This document shows positions 56,955 to 64,000 of a stretch of DNA of 64,000 nt, one piece after another. The stretch comes from Chloroflexota bacterium (GTDB lineage Bacteria; Chloroflexota; UBA6077; FW602-bin22; CADDYW01). The notes below the pieces were generated by a model. It ran no database searches. It was not told the DNA's origin and saw only the letters and a program-made list of their open reading frames with translations. Where the stretch lies: assembly GCA_902810745.1 (NCBI GenBank), contig CADDYW010000010.1:23418-87417 (forward strand), read 5' to 3'. How positions within the stretch are numbered: the stretch's first letter is position 1; the number at the start of each line of letters is the position of its first letter. The translations under genes and the position numbers were made by a program.

Positions 56955-57716
56955 TCAGCGGTCCAGGACCGCTCGGGCGACACGAACCAGCTCGTCGAAC
57001 TGCACGGTCAGCAGGCGACCGGCTTCCGGCAGCACGTCACTGCGTCGCACCGCGAGAGCCGCCTCGAGAACAGGGCGCACGGCTGGCTCGCGGCCACCCA
57101 GCCACCGCGCTGCCTCGACCTTGGAGCAGGGGCGACCGGTCTCCAGGCCGTAGAGGCAGCGCGCGACGTTGAGCACGCGACTCGCCAGCGAGCCTGGCGA
57201 GAGCTCGTCCGGTCGTGGAGGCGCGAGCAACTCGCCCAGGTACGCGCGCAGCGCCGCCTCGAGCGTCGCGCGGTCGACTGGCGGCAGGACGCTCGCCGGC
57301 GGCGGACCGTACAGGACGAGGCCATGCCCGCGCATCGCCATGACGTTCTCAGCGGTGAACATGTTCTGCACGTCAGGCGTCAGTCTGCCCTCGGGCTCGA
57401 CGGTGATCGCGGGACCTTCGATACCGGACGGACGAAGCTGGCGCTGAGCCGCGTATTCACCCTCCAGGCGCGCGCCCCAGGGTGATTCGGCGGCAAGGCG
57501 TCGGTGCAGTGCTTCGAGCCGGCCGATCTGCTCGGCCACGGGCGCCTCGCGCACGACGACCAGGAAGTCGAGATCGCTCGAGGCCGGCTCGAAGTCTCCC
57601 ATCGTCAGCGATCCGTTCACGTAGATGGCGATGAGATTCTCGCCGAGCGCGCTCCGCACGCCGTCTCGGAGCTCCGCGAGTACCCGCCGAATCTCGGCCT
57701 CGTCGGCGGACGTCAT
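56955..57716 (-). CDS. aminoglycoside-adenylyltransferase-like nucleotidyltransferase
   Basis: 253 residues. The nucleotidyltransferase motif is YVNGSLTMGDFEPASSDLDFLVV (GS...DxD, about residues 32-54). A C-terminal helical domain with LNVARCLYGLETGRPCSKVEAARWL matches the DUF4111 region of AadA-type enzymes (ANT(3'')/ANT(9)). It may adenylylate a small molecule. An actual resistance phenotype is not implied. It converges with the DUF1801 gene. Confidence 0.88.
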   Translation of the reverse strand: MTSADEAEIRRVLAELRDGVRSALGENLIAIYVNGSLTMGDFEPASSDLDFLVVVREAPVAEQIGRLEALHRRLAAESPWGARLEGEYAAQRQLRPSGIEGPAITVEPEGRLTPDVQNMFTAENVMAMRGHGLVLYGPPPASVLPPVDRATLEAALRAYLGELLAPPRPDELSPGSLASRVLNVARCLYGLETGRPCSKVEAARWLGGREPAVRPVLEAALAVRRSDVLPEAGRLLTVQFDELVRVARAVLDR

Positions 57717-57810
57717 CTGAACTCCTCCTCACGTGCCGCGCAAACGCGCGTGGGCGCCGTCGTGCAACCCCTCCAGTCACGCCTGCTGTCCCCGCGTATT
57801 CGAGAGTCTT

Positions 57811-58050
57811 TTACGCCATCCTTCGCTTCCGTGCCTCGGCGGCGGCCTGCCGACCACGAGTCCAGAGGTCGAGGAGCACAGTGGCTGCTTCCGACGGTGT
57901 CGCCACGGGCCATGGGTAGCTATTTGACGCCGCGAGCGCGCCTCGCCCGTCCGGATATACCCTGAGACGGAGAGGTATCCAGGCATGATACTCACCGTCG
58001 GGAAAGGTTCTAATCTCAATACTCTCCAGCCAGTCTAGATAATCGTCCAT
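57811..58050 (-). CDS. small hypothetical protein
   Basis: 79 residues, starting MDDYLDWLESIEIRTFPDGE. The chain is beta-rich with tryptophans (HAWIPLRLRVYPDG, SYPWPVATPSEA) and ends in a basic helix. No family recognised. It lies 25 bases downstream of another small gene on the same strand and may belong to the MerR-VIT transcript. Confidence 0.5.
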   Translation of the reverse strand: MDDYLDWLESIEIRTFPDGEYHAWIPLRLRVYPDGRGALAASNSYPWPVATPSEAATVLLDLWTRGRQAAAEARKRRMA

Positions 58051-58075
58051 CGCCTACCCGTTCGTGTGCCACGAC

Positions 58076-58261
58076 TTACTCTGTGCGCGCACCAGGGAGA
58101 TCGTCGGGAATAGTCCCTGGCTGCCGCGCCGGACTAACCGCAAGGGATCGGTCGGGATTCCGTGAGCTCAGCGCGACCCACAGTCGTGCCTCGTCTGCCA
58201 GGACCTGGACACGCCCTTCCCCGGTGGTGAAGATGGGCTGGTCCGTGACGCTTTCCATCAT
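58076..58261 (-). CDS. small hypothetical protein
   Basis: 61 residues, MMESVTDQPIFTTGEGRVQV followed by a short beta segment ARLWVALSS and a proline-rich tail. AAGAGGA stands just before the ATG, which is seven bases after the VIT/VWA gene stop. Coding is likely because of this spacing; function is unknown. Confidence 0.45.
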   Translation of the reverse strand: MMESVTDQPIFTTGEGRVQVLADEARLWVALSSRNPDRSLAVSPARQPGTIPDDLPGARTE

Positions 58262-58268
58262 GCTCCTC

Positions 58269-60776
58269 TTACCTCGAACGATACGTTGTCAGACACGCCT
58301 TCCAGTGAGGAGAGAGATCGTTCGCGGCATCCCCCGGAACCATCTCGCCGGTAATCACGGCAACCCGCGGGTCGAGGTCCGCGTCGGACATCACCTCGGC
58401 CTCAACGTATCCGGCTAGCTGCCTGATTCGTCGCGCGATTGCACGAGCGATGACACTCCCCCCATCGTCCGGCTGCGCGTCGATCTCGGCGATCAGTCGC
58501 GCGAGGCCTTGATGGTCGGCGTCGGCAGCTGCCACCTCGGCTCGTGCCCAGCGAAGCATCCAGCGCTCCAGGGGCGTCCGGGCGTGCGATTCGAGCCAGC
58601 CGAGTGCGCGCCGAAGTGCTCGGCGGAAATTACCACGGTTCGCCGTGTGTCCCGCGCGGGCAAAGGCGACGACCGCCGCGGCAGTCAGTTCTACGGACTG
58701 ACCGCCCGATCCCCAGGCGCCGCGCGCGCTTTGCTGGCGGATCAGCGCGCGCAGGTCATTCTCGGCCATCATCTTCCCAGGGACCTGGCTCGCGGCGGTC
58801 AGGGCATCCACATCAAACGCGAGCAGTCCGTGGGTCCCCCGTTCGATCGCTTCGTCCTCCAAGGTCGGTTTATGCTGGTACAGGACTTCCCCCTCGAAGG
58901 GTGCGTCGAGGATCAGGGGCTCGCGATCGTACGCTCGCTGAACCCGCAACAACCCGCTCTGCCGCGCGACGAATCCGAAGTAATCCAGTCCTTCCGGCAG
59001 CGGAGCACTGACGACGACCTTCCGGGGACGCCGCTTCATCGCAACCGCTTCCCGATCGATCGCAACCAGGGCGGTGTACTGCGTCAGGATATGGTGCTCC
59101 AGCGACAGCGCCACGATCGTCTCGCGAGCATCCTGGGCGAACGGGCTCTCCAGCAAGGCGTCGATGCGCTTCTGCGCCCAGAGACGGCGGATCATCGGCT
59201 CGTCGACCATCGTCGGGCTCTCGACCCGCAGGACGACCGTCTCGTCGGCTCGAGATCCACGAAGCTCGAGAATCGGCCCGGCCGCGGGTCCGCCGAGCTG
59301 CACGATAACCTGAAGCGCCTGCCCGGCGAACAGGTCCGGCAGAACTGACGGATACACGTGCGCCAGCGATCCACCGATGACCCTCAGCTCGAGGTCGGTC
59401 AGTATCGGGAAGCTCAGACGATCCTGAAAGCGAATGATCGCGCCCTCGATGTCCTCGTCCAGACCGACCACCTCGGCGACGCCGTGGCCGGCCCGCGCCA
59501 GGCGATCGAGCAGATACCGATTGACCGCGGGACCGATCCCGAAGCAGAAGAGGCGGTCGCCGCGCGGTAGCTTCGCGACGAGCTTGACCACCTCCTCCTC
59601 CGCCGAGATCGCTCCATCGGTCAGGACCACGACGACGCGCTGACGTGACTGATCACGCGGTAAGGCGACGACCGCGCCGAGCGCGGCGCGCAGCTCGGTT
59701 CCACCGCGCCCCTCGATGCGGTCAAGATAGGCGTCGGCGTCACGCAGGGCGCGGTCGTCAAACGGGAGAGGGCGTATTCGACTCGGCTCATACCACTCCA
59801 CCCGATCATCGAAGACGAGGATGCGGAAAGTGTCGTCGAGCGTCAGGGTGCGCAGGCAGGCTCGCAGTGCATTTCGCGCCTGGGCAATCGGGTTTCCGCT
59901 CATGGATCCCGAGCGATCCAAGATGAAAACGAACTCGCGCGGTCCGGTAGCAACGCTTACCTGCTCGGGCGGTGGCGGAACGAACACGGCATAGACCAGG
60001 TCGCCAGCCTTGGACGACGTGCGCCAGGCCGCCGTCAGCACCGCGCCATCGGACTGCTGGACGGCGTAGCGCACGACGAAGTCCTTGTTTGGGATCCGCG
60101 GCGACACGAGCTTGACGACGCAGCGGCGCTCGTCCAGACAGGTGACCTCGATCGCGTGCGACGGGCTACGCGGCGGCCGAATGGCCACGCCCGCGTCGAT
60201 CGCCAGCGTGACGTCAAGCGTGGGTAGGGGTGCCCCGGGCGGAGCGATCGCCACGTCGGTGGCTGCGGCCTCCTCGGGCGGCTCATCGGCGCTGTGATAG
60301 CGGGGAGTGATTCCAAAGGGAAGTACGACCTCGAACTCGCCGCCGTCGAGCTCAATCGGCATTGAGTACCGATAGCTCGCGACTACCTCCTCGCCTGGCT
60401 GCACGTTACCGATGCGAACGGTGTAGAGATTCGGCCGCTCCGAGGTCGTCAACGCGGCGCGCCGGCCTGACTCGATCGCCTCGCGGTAGATCTTCTCGGC
60501 CTCCTCCCGCGGTTGTATCTCGCCCTCGACGATCCGCTTCGCGATCCGGATCGAGAATCCAGCCAGTGATGCGCGGTGAGGGATTGCGAAGCGATAGGTT
60601 AGCTCGATCGGTTCGGTAAAGGGGTTGGCGAAGTGCTGGGTAAGGGCAACACTCGCGAGCATCCCGATGACCTGACCGTCGACCTCGACGTGGTCGAGCG
60701 GCAGGGTCGACTGGTGCTCCTCGTCGACAAGCTCGCCAAGCAGAGTAGGGGAAACGGATTGAGGGCCAACGCGCAT
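58269..60776 (-). CDS. VIT domain and von Willebrand factor A domain protein
   Basis: 835 residues. The VIT domain (about 10-145) contains FANPFTEPIELTYRFAIPHRA and AEKIYREAIESGRRAALT. The vWA domain (about 265-440) has a complete MIDAS: FILDRSGSMSG, then GGTE and LTDGAIS. The C-terminal 350 residues resemble the helical part of inter-alpha-trypsin-inhibitor heavy-chain-like bacterial proteins. No signal peptide is visible, so a cytoplasmic location is predicted. GAAAGGAG precedes ATG 60776. The MerR gene is 14 bases upstream on the same strand. Confidence 0.9.
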   Translation of the reverse strand: MRVGPQSVSPTLLGELVDEEHQSTLPLDHVEVDGQVIGMLASVALTQHFANPFTEPIELTYRFAIPHRASLAGFSIRIAKRIVEGEIQPREEAEKIYREAIESGRRAALTTSERPNLYTVRIGNVQPGEEVVASYRYSMPIELDGGEFEVVLPFGITPRYHSADEPPEEAAATDVAIAPPGAPLPTLDVTLAIDAGVAIRPPRSPSHAIEVTCLDERRCVVKLVSPRIPNKDFVVRYAVQQSDGAVLTAAWRTSSKAGDLVYAVFVPPPPEQVSVATGPREFVFILDRSGSMSGNPIAQARNALRACLRTLTLDDTFRILVFDDRVEWYEPSRIRPLPFDDRALRDADAYLDRIEGRGGTELRAALGAVVALPRDQSRQRVVVVLTDGAISAEEEVVKLVAKLPRGDRLFCFGIGPAVNRYLLDRLARAGHGVAEVVGLDEDIEGAIIRFQDRLSFPILTDLELRVIGGSLAHVYPSVLPDLFAGQALQVIVQLGGPAAGPILELRGSRADETVVLRVESPTMVDEPMIRRLWAQKRIDALLESPFAQDARETIVALSLEHHILTQYTALVAIDREAVAMKRRPRKVVVSAPLPEGLDYFGFVARQSGLLRVQRAYDREPLILDAPFEGEVLYQHKPTLEDEAIERGTHGLLAFDVDALTAASQVPGKMMAENDLRALIRQQSARGAWGSGGQSVELTAAAVVAFARAGHTANRGNFRRALRRALGWLESHARTPLERWMLRWARAEVAAADADHQGLARLIAEIDAQPDDGGSVIARAIARRIRQLAGYVEAEVMSDADLDPRVAVITGEMVPGDAANDLSPHWKACLTTYRSR

Positions 60777-60790
60777 CGTCCAAGCTCCTT

Positions 60791-61336
60791 TCACGCTTCG
60801 GATTCGGGGGAAACAGCCGACGTGGGGTGGTCTGTCGAACCTTCAGGTGGCCGGTCGGTACCCGACGGGTCGACATCGGAGCGAACGAAAATCGTCGCCG
60901 CGGCATCCAGCAGGCGCTCGACTGCCCGAGCGAGCCGCGGCGGCAGGTCTTGACTCACGTAGAGATCGACGCCAGGCGCAAGCGCGTAGCGCGCCAGGAG
61001 TGTCGGCCGCGCTGGCGAGGGGGCGGGAGGTGCCACCGGCCACCGCGGGGAGATCGCCGAGTCCGCCGCGACCACCTGCTCCCCATCGACGATCGCGCGA
61101 ATCTCGGCATCGGTCGCGCGCTCGAAGAACGCTCGAATCTCATCCAGGCGCCAGCCGATTGCACGGAGCCGGGGGATGGCCTGGAGCCGCAATAGGTGGG
61201 ACTGATGATACCGCGCGGCAAGCCCGGCCCCCGACGGCGGCGGGAGCACTCCTTGCTGCACGTAGAAGTAGATCGTCCGCCGGGGGATGCCGGTTTTCTC
61301 CTCGAGCTCGCCAATCGGATATTCATTCACCACCAT
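60791..61336 (-). CDS. MerR-family transcriptional regulator
   Basis: About 181 residues. The winged helix is at the N-terminus: YPIGELEEKTGIPRRTIYFYVQQGVLPPP, then GWRLDEIRAFFER. The C-terminal 100 residues have no metal-binding cysteines and end with a disordered tail. It is the first gene of the minus-strand block with the VIT/VWA gene and probably controls it. A GTG at 61351 is the alternative start. Confidence 0.88.
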   Translation of the reverse strand: MVVNEYPIGELEEKTGIPRRTIYFYVQQGVLPPPSGAGLAARYHQSHLLRLQAIPRLRAIGWRLDEIRAFFERATDAEIRAIVDGEQVVAADSAISPRWPVAPPAPSPARPTLLARYALAPGVDLYVSQDLPPRLARAVERLLDAAATIFVRSDVDPSGTDRPPEGSTDHPTSAVSPESEA

Positions 61337-61377
61337 CCGCCGCATCCTCACCAGTTGGCTGTCAGTATCACAGTGCT

Positions 61378-61406
61378 AATCTATCAGTTCATTCTCGCGG
61401 TGTCAA
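61378..61406 (-). promoter_or_regulatory. promoter of the MerR-VIT/VWA operon
   Basis: On the minus strand TTGACA (plus 61401-61406) and TAGATT (61378-61383) have a 17-base spacer. The start of transcription would be near 61371, about 35 bases before the MerR start. The region to the right (61407-61559) is the divergent gap to the helicase gene; it shows no further gene. Confidence 0.7.
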
Positions 61407-61559
61407 GACTTTTTTCCACAAAACCACGGCACCCTGACCTGCCGCGCCGTCCCGTCGAAGCGTGCAGAGCGACCGCTTGATTGCCCACGAGTTTGTCGCT
61501 AGGATACGACTACCTATTTTTCCTAGTACTTTCTCACTACGCTCCAGGGGGCTCGGACC

Positions 61560-63491
61560 ATGGCCGTCGCTCAGTCAAACGCCTTGCTCACGCGCGTCAC
61601 CCGCATCTACATGCTTTCTCCGTTTCAGAAGGCTCTGGCGAAACGTCACAGCGAGGTCGTGCTGTTGCACCAGCTCGCCGACTGCGTCGATCGGCTGTCT
61701 TGTGATCCGCTCAGTCCCGGCCTCAACGTGGAAACACTCTTCTCCGTCAACCAGCGCCAAGTCCTCTCGGCACGCATCACGCAGTCGTTCCGCCTGATCT
61801 TCGTGCCACTCGCCAGGACCGAGATCGGGCTGCTATATTTTGACAACCACGACGAAGCGTACGCCTGGGTCGATCGGCACCGGTCGACAATTCCCGCGCT
61901 CCTCACGCCGGTCGAGGAGATCGACCCGGCCGCTTTGCGCTCCGGTCAGTTCGCGCCGGTGCGGCTGCCCCGGCTTGACGAGGATTCTCCCCTGGTGATC
62001 GAAAACGCGCGCCAGTTCGCCGAGATGGTGGAGCAGGGGGTCGTCGCCTACCTGTCCTACCTGGACGAGGATCAGCGTCGTCTCGTCGATCTCAAGACGA
62101 GCGGGCTGCTGCTCGTCAAAGGGGGGGCCGGTACGGGCAAGACGGCAGTGGCGATTCACCGGGTTCTGGCGTTGGCCCGCCAGCCCACGCTGATGGGACC
62201 CTCCAAGGTCCTCTACCTGTGCTACAATCGCGTCCTCGCCAGCGCCGTCGGTCAGATGCTCGACGCCCTCTCCGGCGGTACTCGTCCGCCGCAGATCGAA
62301 GTCAGGACCTTCCACGCGTGGTGTCGCCAGTTTTTAGGGATGGCCTGGGGCCATCTTCCACAGATTCAACCGGAGGAATGTCAGCGTGCCGTGCGCACGG
62401 CCTTCGGAAACGTGGACCCGGCGGGCCGCCTGGCGCTGGCCGCGGCCCACCTCAACGATCGCTTCGTCGACGATGAGATCGTCCAGGTAATCAAGCACAA
62501 CGGTTTGACGACGCTGGACCAGTACCTGTCGTTCAATCGTCGCGGGCGCTCGGTCGCGTTGAAGCGAGCAGCCCGGGAAGCGATCTGGCAGATCTATCGC
62601 GAATCGCAGGCATTCCTCGACGAGCGCGGAATCTACCGATGGGAAGATCTGCCCATCCTTGCGCTCCAGGCGCTCGACACTCTCGCCGAGCGACCGGTCT
62701 ATCGGGCAATCATCATCGACGAAGCACAGGACTGCTCGCCAGTCATCATCCGCCTGGCGCGCCGCCTGCTCCCAGCCGACGGCGGCATCCTTACCGTCTT
62801 CGCCGATCCAGCCCAGGCAATCTACGAGAATGGCTTCCAGTGGACCCAGCGCGAGATTCGCCCTGCCGGGGGAAACGTTCACTGGCTCCGGAAGACGTAC
62901 CGCACCACGCGAGAGATCTACGACCTCGCTCGTCCGCTGCTCGATGGCCAGGAAGATCTGTGCGAGGATCTTGCTCAGATGCAGCCACCCGATCGTCGCG
63001 GTCCCCGACCGACCATGCTCGTGACCACGGGACTCGCCGAGCTACTCGACGCCGTCGTCGACCGGGTGGCAGAGGAGGTACGACACCGACCGGCCAATCA
63101 GATTGGCGTGCTCGCCGGCAGTCGGGACCTGCTCGAACAGATTCAAGCGCGTCTACAGGAGCGCAATATCGCCAGCACGATCGTCCGGAATGGCAACGAC
63201 CTCATCTCGCCATCAGTGAAGCTGCTGACATTCCATAGTGCAAAGGGCCTCGACTTCCCGGTCGTCGTCCTCGTCGGTCCGCGCAAGACCGACCTTGGCG
63301 GGCAGTCGCGAGCAAGCGCGACCGAAGCGCGGCGTGCGCTGTACGTCGCGTTGACGCGCGCGAGTTACCAGATGGTCATCGGCATCGTCGACGGCGAGCA
63401 CCATCCGCTGGTCGAATCCCTGGATGGGCAACACTGCTCCCCCGCAGGATCGCGCGGCGTTGCTTTCGTGAACTTGCATTCGGCCGCATGA
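61560..63491 (+). CDS. UvrD/Rep-type helicase with N-terminal RelE/ParE-like domain
   Basis: 643 residues. Helicase motifs are complete: Walker A VKGGAGTGKTAVAIHR (about 190-205), FHAW, Walker B IIIDEAQDCSP, LRKTYRTTREIYDLA, LTFHSAKGLDFPVVVL and ALYVALTRAS. The first 100 residues, with FQKALAKRHSEVV, PGLNVETL, VLSARITQSFRLIFVPLART and LLYFDNHDEAYAW, have the pattern of a RelE/ParE toxin fold. This end is therefore like an mRNA interferase or gyrase-poison domain fused to a 3'-5' DNA helicase. No separate antitoxin gene is adjacent. It starts at ATG 61560. Confidence 0.88.
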   Translation: MAVAQSNALLTRVTRIYMLSPFQKALAKRHSEVVLLHQLADCVDRLSCDPLSPGLNVETLFSVNQRQVLSARITQSFRLIFVPLARTEIGLLYFDNHDEAYAWVDRHRSTIPALLTPVEEIDPAALRSGQFAPVRLPRLDEDSPLVIENARQFAEMVEQGVVAYLSYLDEDQRRLVDLKTSGLLLVKGGAGTGKTAVAIHRVLALARQPTLMGPSKVLYLCYNRVLASAVGQMLDALSGGTRPPQIEVRTFHAWCRQFLGMAWGHLPQIQPEECQRAVRTAFGNVDPAGRLALAAAHLNDRFVDDEIVQVIKHNGLTTLDQYLSFNRRGRSVALKRAAREAIWQIYRESQAFLDERGIYRWEDLPILALQALDTLAERPVYRAIIIDEAQDCSPVIIRLARRLLPADGGILTVFADPAQAIYENGFQWTQREIRPAGGNVHWLRKTYRTTREIYDLARPLLDGQEDLCEDLAQMQPPDRRGPRPTMLVTTGLAELLDAVVDRVAEEVRHRPANQIGVLAGSRDLLEQIQARLQERNIASTIVRNGNDLISPSVKLLTFHSAKGLDFPVVVLVGPRKTDLGGQSRASATEARRALYVALTRASYQMVIGIVDGEHHPLVESLDGQHCSPAGSRGVAFVNLHSAA

Positions 63492-63672
63492 ACGCGACCT
63501 GCTTGCCACGAAAGCCATCGCCAGGGCTCCAGCGAGATCAGAGCCGATGAGCAAAATAACGCTTACGTCGAGAACGGATTGCGCACGACGACACCAGTGG
63601 ACGAGGGGGACGTCAAAGCCAGGCTCGATGGGCTGGCGGCTAGCTCGGAGTCCCACGTAAGTGGCGCCAGTC

Positions 63673-64000
63673 CTACGAGATCAGCTCGGCGCGGTCGAGG
63701 TAGCCTCCCGCGTCGGTCCGGCTGATGAACAGACGCTGAAGTCGTCGCCGACCGTCGATCGTCGTCGCGAACTCGTGCTCCTGCCACTCCTGCCCGCGCA
63801 CAGCCAGCGGGGATACACCGTCGAGCAGCTCGATCAAAAACCGCCCCATCCAGCGCCGTGGCACCGGCACACCCAGCAGCTCGAGAATCGTCGGAGCCAG
63901 GTCGACGATTCCCGCCGGCCGCTCGCTGATCGCACCCCGTTTGAATCCAGGACCGACCGCGACGAGCGTGCTGTGCATCTCCCACGGACTCGCCCCACCG
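63673..64000 (-). CDS. 3' part of a sulfatase/phosphodiesterase-like gene, cut by the window edge
   Basis: About 109 codons. GGASPWEMHSTLVAVGPGFKRG, IVDLAPTILELLGVPVP and RWMGRFLIELLDG are the C-terminal blocks of alkaline-phosphatase-superfamily enzymes of the type-I phosphodiesterase or arylsulfatase kind. The 5' end lies beyond 64000. The 63492-63672 gap before it shows no gene. Confidence 0.85.
   Translation of the reverse strand, partial: GGASPWEMHSTLVAVGPGFKRGAISERPAGIVDLAPTILELLGVPVPRRWMGRFLIELLDGVSPLAVRGQEWQEHEFATTIDGRRRLQRLFISRTDAGGYLDRAELIS

Overview
The window is a GC-rich chromosomal segment from a bacterium. Gene content and style (many GTG and TTG starts, AGGAGG ribosome binding sites, type-I signal sequences, several Chloroflexota-style small membrane proteins) point to a Chloroflexota lineage close to the Thermomicrobia/Sphaerobacter group. 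This is inference from the proteins; there is no rRNA or ribosomal protein operon here to place it.

Layout. 1-8.7 kb: housekeeping and metabolism (D-2-hydroxyacid dehydrogenase, SDR oxidoreductase, a DksA-type zinc-finger gene followed by lspA and an rluD-type gene, an unusual metallo-beta-lactamase/Rieske fusion, ligA). 8.7-23.4 kb: a stress and signalling island with a hemerythrin, a zinc-finger/YbaK fusion, a very large PAS/GAF histidine kinase with its OmpR-type regulator, a SIMPL lipoprotein, a tandem universal stress protein, a sigma-70 factor, a CBS protein, a phosphoribosyltransferase, a Prs paralogue, a hairpin-rich possible non-coding RNA and an RRM protein. Arrays of a GGTAAAC-like heptamer with 10-11 bp period stand 75-135 nt upstream of several of these genes, in an orientation that follows the direction of the gene. 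They look like operators of one OmpR/PhoB-type regulator. 23.4-25.1 kb: three truncated genes beside a tRNA-Pro(UGG) gene. 25.3-29.0 kb: an operon of a UGSC-type protein, a luciferase-like flavin oxidoreductase and an alpha/beta hydrolase. The first gene is interrupted by one in-frame TGA followed by a SECIS-like hairpin, so it is very probably a selenoprotein. 29.7-36.8 kb: exporter, zinc alcohol dehydrogenase, a small exopolysaccharide operon (GT4, polyprenyl glycosylphosphotransferase, Wzz-like) and a Gfo/Idh oxidoreductase. 36.9-48.6 kb: Nudix hydrolase, sulfatase-like enzyme, M16 peptidase, sulfite-oxidase-like protein, alanyl-tRNA editing protein, ammonium transporter with a 26-residue membrane peptide behind it, LarE, a methyltransferase and a family 1 glycosidase. 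48.8-55.1 kb: glcD-glcE-glcF glycolate oxidase with DinB-like, cyclase and metallo-hydrolase neighbours. 55.3-64 kb: small proteins, a nucleotidyltransferase, a MerR regulator with a VIT/von Willebrand A protein, a UvrD-type helicase carrying an N-terminal RelE/ParE-like domain, and the end of a second sulfatase-like gene.

Best candidates for something new: the selenoprotein operon at 25.3-29.0 kb, the shared operator arrays of the stress island, the GNRA-hairpin-rich element at 22.6-22.8 kb, the zinc-finger/YbaK fusion with a strong internal start, and the RelE-like/UvrD fusion. I saw no CRISPR array, insertion sequence, phage gene or rRNA.
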